Shown here piece after piece: positions 6,698 through 6,714 of a DNA stretch of 6,714 bases (its first letter is position 1; each line of letters begins with the position of its first letter). Origin of the DNA: Candidatus Sordicultor fermentans. Its GTDB lineage: Bacteria; Atribacterota; Atribacteria; Atribacterales; Caldatribacteriaceae. Made by a program: the position numbers and the translations under genes. Location of the stretch: positions 1-6,714 of the forward strand of contig DGDO01000117.1 of NCBI GenBank assembly GCA_002385475.1, written 5' to 3'. The notes beneath the pieces are model-generated. The model did no database searches. It saw only the letters and a program-made list of their open reading frames with translations, and was not told where the DNA came from.

Positions 6698-6714
6698 TTG
6701 GAAGGAGTTAATTT
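6698..6714 (+). CDS. Possible 5' end of the next gene (partial, product unknown)
   Basis: A TTG at 6698 opens a frame reading M-E-G-V-N to the window edge, with AAAGGTGGT upstream at a good distance. The first permease in this operon also uses TTG, so this is plausible. The competing reading is that AAGGAG at 6702-6707 is the ribosome site and the start codon falls just outside the window. Too little is visible to name a product. A ketose kinase or isomerase would be logical after a polyol dehydrogenase, but this is only a guess. Confidence 0.4.

Noticed and set aside
1..6714. Defence, mobile or CRISPR system
   Set aside because: No repeat array, transposase, integrase, nuclease or toxin-like gene is visible. 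All frames are explained by a transporter-dehydrogenase operon.

Overview
The window is one compact, unidirectional (+ strand) operon fragment. It encodes a complete carbohydrate/polyol ABC importer followed by a zinc-dependent polyol dehydrogenase. In order: a secreted solute-binding protein (20-1417), two MalF/MalG-type inner-membrane permeases (1477-2379 and 2409-3272), two different MalK/UgpC-type ATPases (3289-4413 and 4430-5554), and a medium-chain Zn/NAD-dependent dehydrogenase that most resembles erythritol/L-threitol dehydrogenases (5571-6674). The last ~40 bases hold a ribosome-binding site and probably the start of a further gene. Gaps are 16-59 nt, every gene has a Shine-Dalgarno sequence, and no stretch over 300 nt lacks a gene. 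No promoter or terminator is visible, so the transcript probably enters from the left and continues to the right.

The inferred logic is import of a small sugar alcohol or related sugar, then oxidation to a ketose. The binding protein would capture the ligand in the periplasm, the permease pair would form the channel, the ATPase pair would power uptake, and the dehydrogenase would oxidise the ligand in the cytoplasm. The ligand cannot be read from sequence. The dehydrogenase family makes a tetritol such as erythritol or L-threitol the best guess, with other polyols possible. An importer with two non-identical ATPase genes recalls the GlpSTPQV glycerol transporter layout of rhizobia rather than the usual single-MalK arrangement.

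The most notable details are four. A perfect 14-nt inverted repeat lies between the binding-protein gene and the first permease gene and has no T-run, so it probably sets expression ratios rather than ending transcription. The first ATPase has Thr in place of the H-loop switch histidine, while the second keeps it. Both ATPases have Glu in place of the Q-loop glutamine. The first permease has a forced non-ATG start.

Organism: the DNA is AT-rich, uses AGA/AGG arginine codons freely and has strong GGAGG-type ribosome-binding sites. The binding protein has an ordinary Sec signal peptide without a lipobox cysteine, which points to a diderm cell with a true periplasm. A low-GC diderm anaerobe or thermophile (for example Atribacterota, Thermotogota or a similar lineage) would fit, but this is inference and the phylum is not established. 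No mobile element, CRISPR array, tRNA or rRNA was seen. This looks like a well-formed metabolic operon, not a new defence or mobile system.
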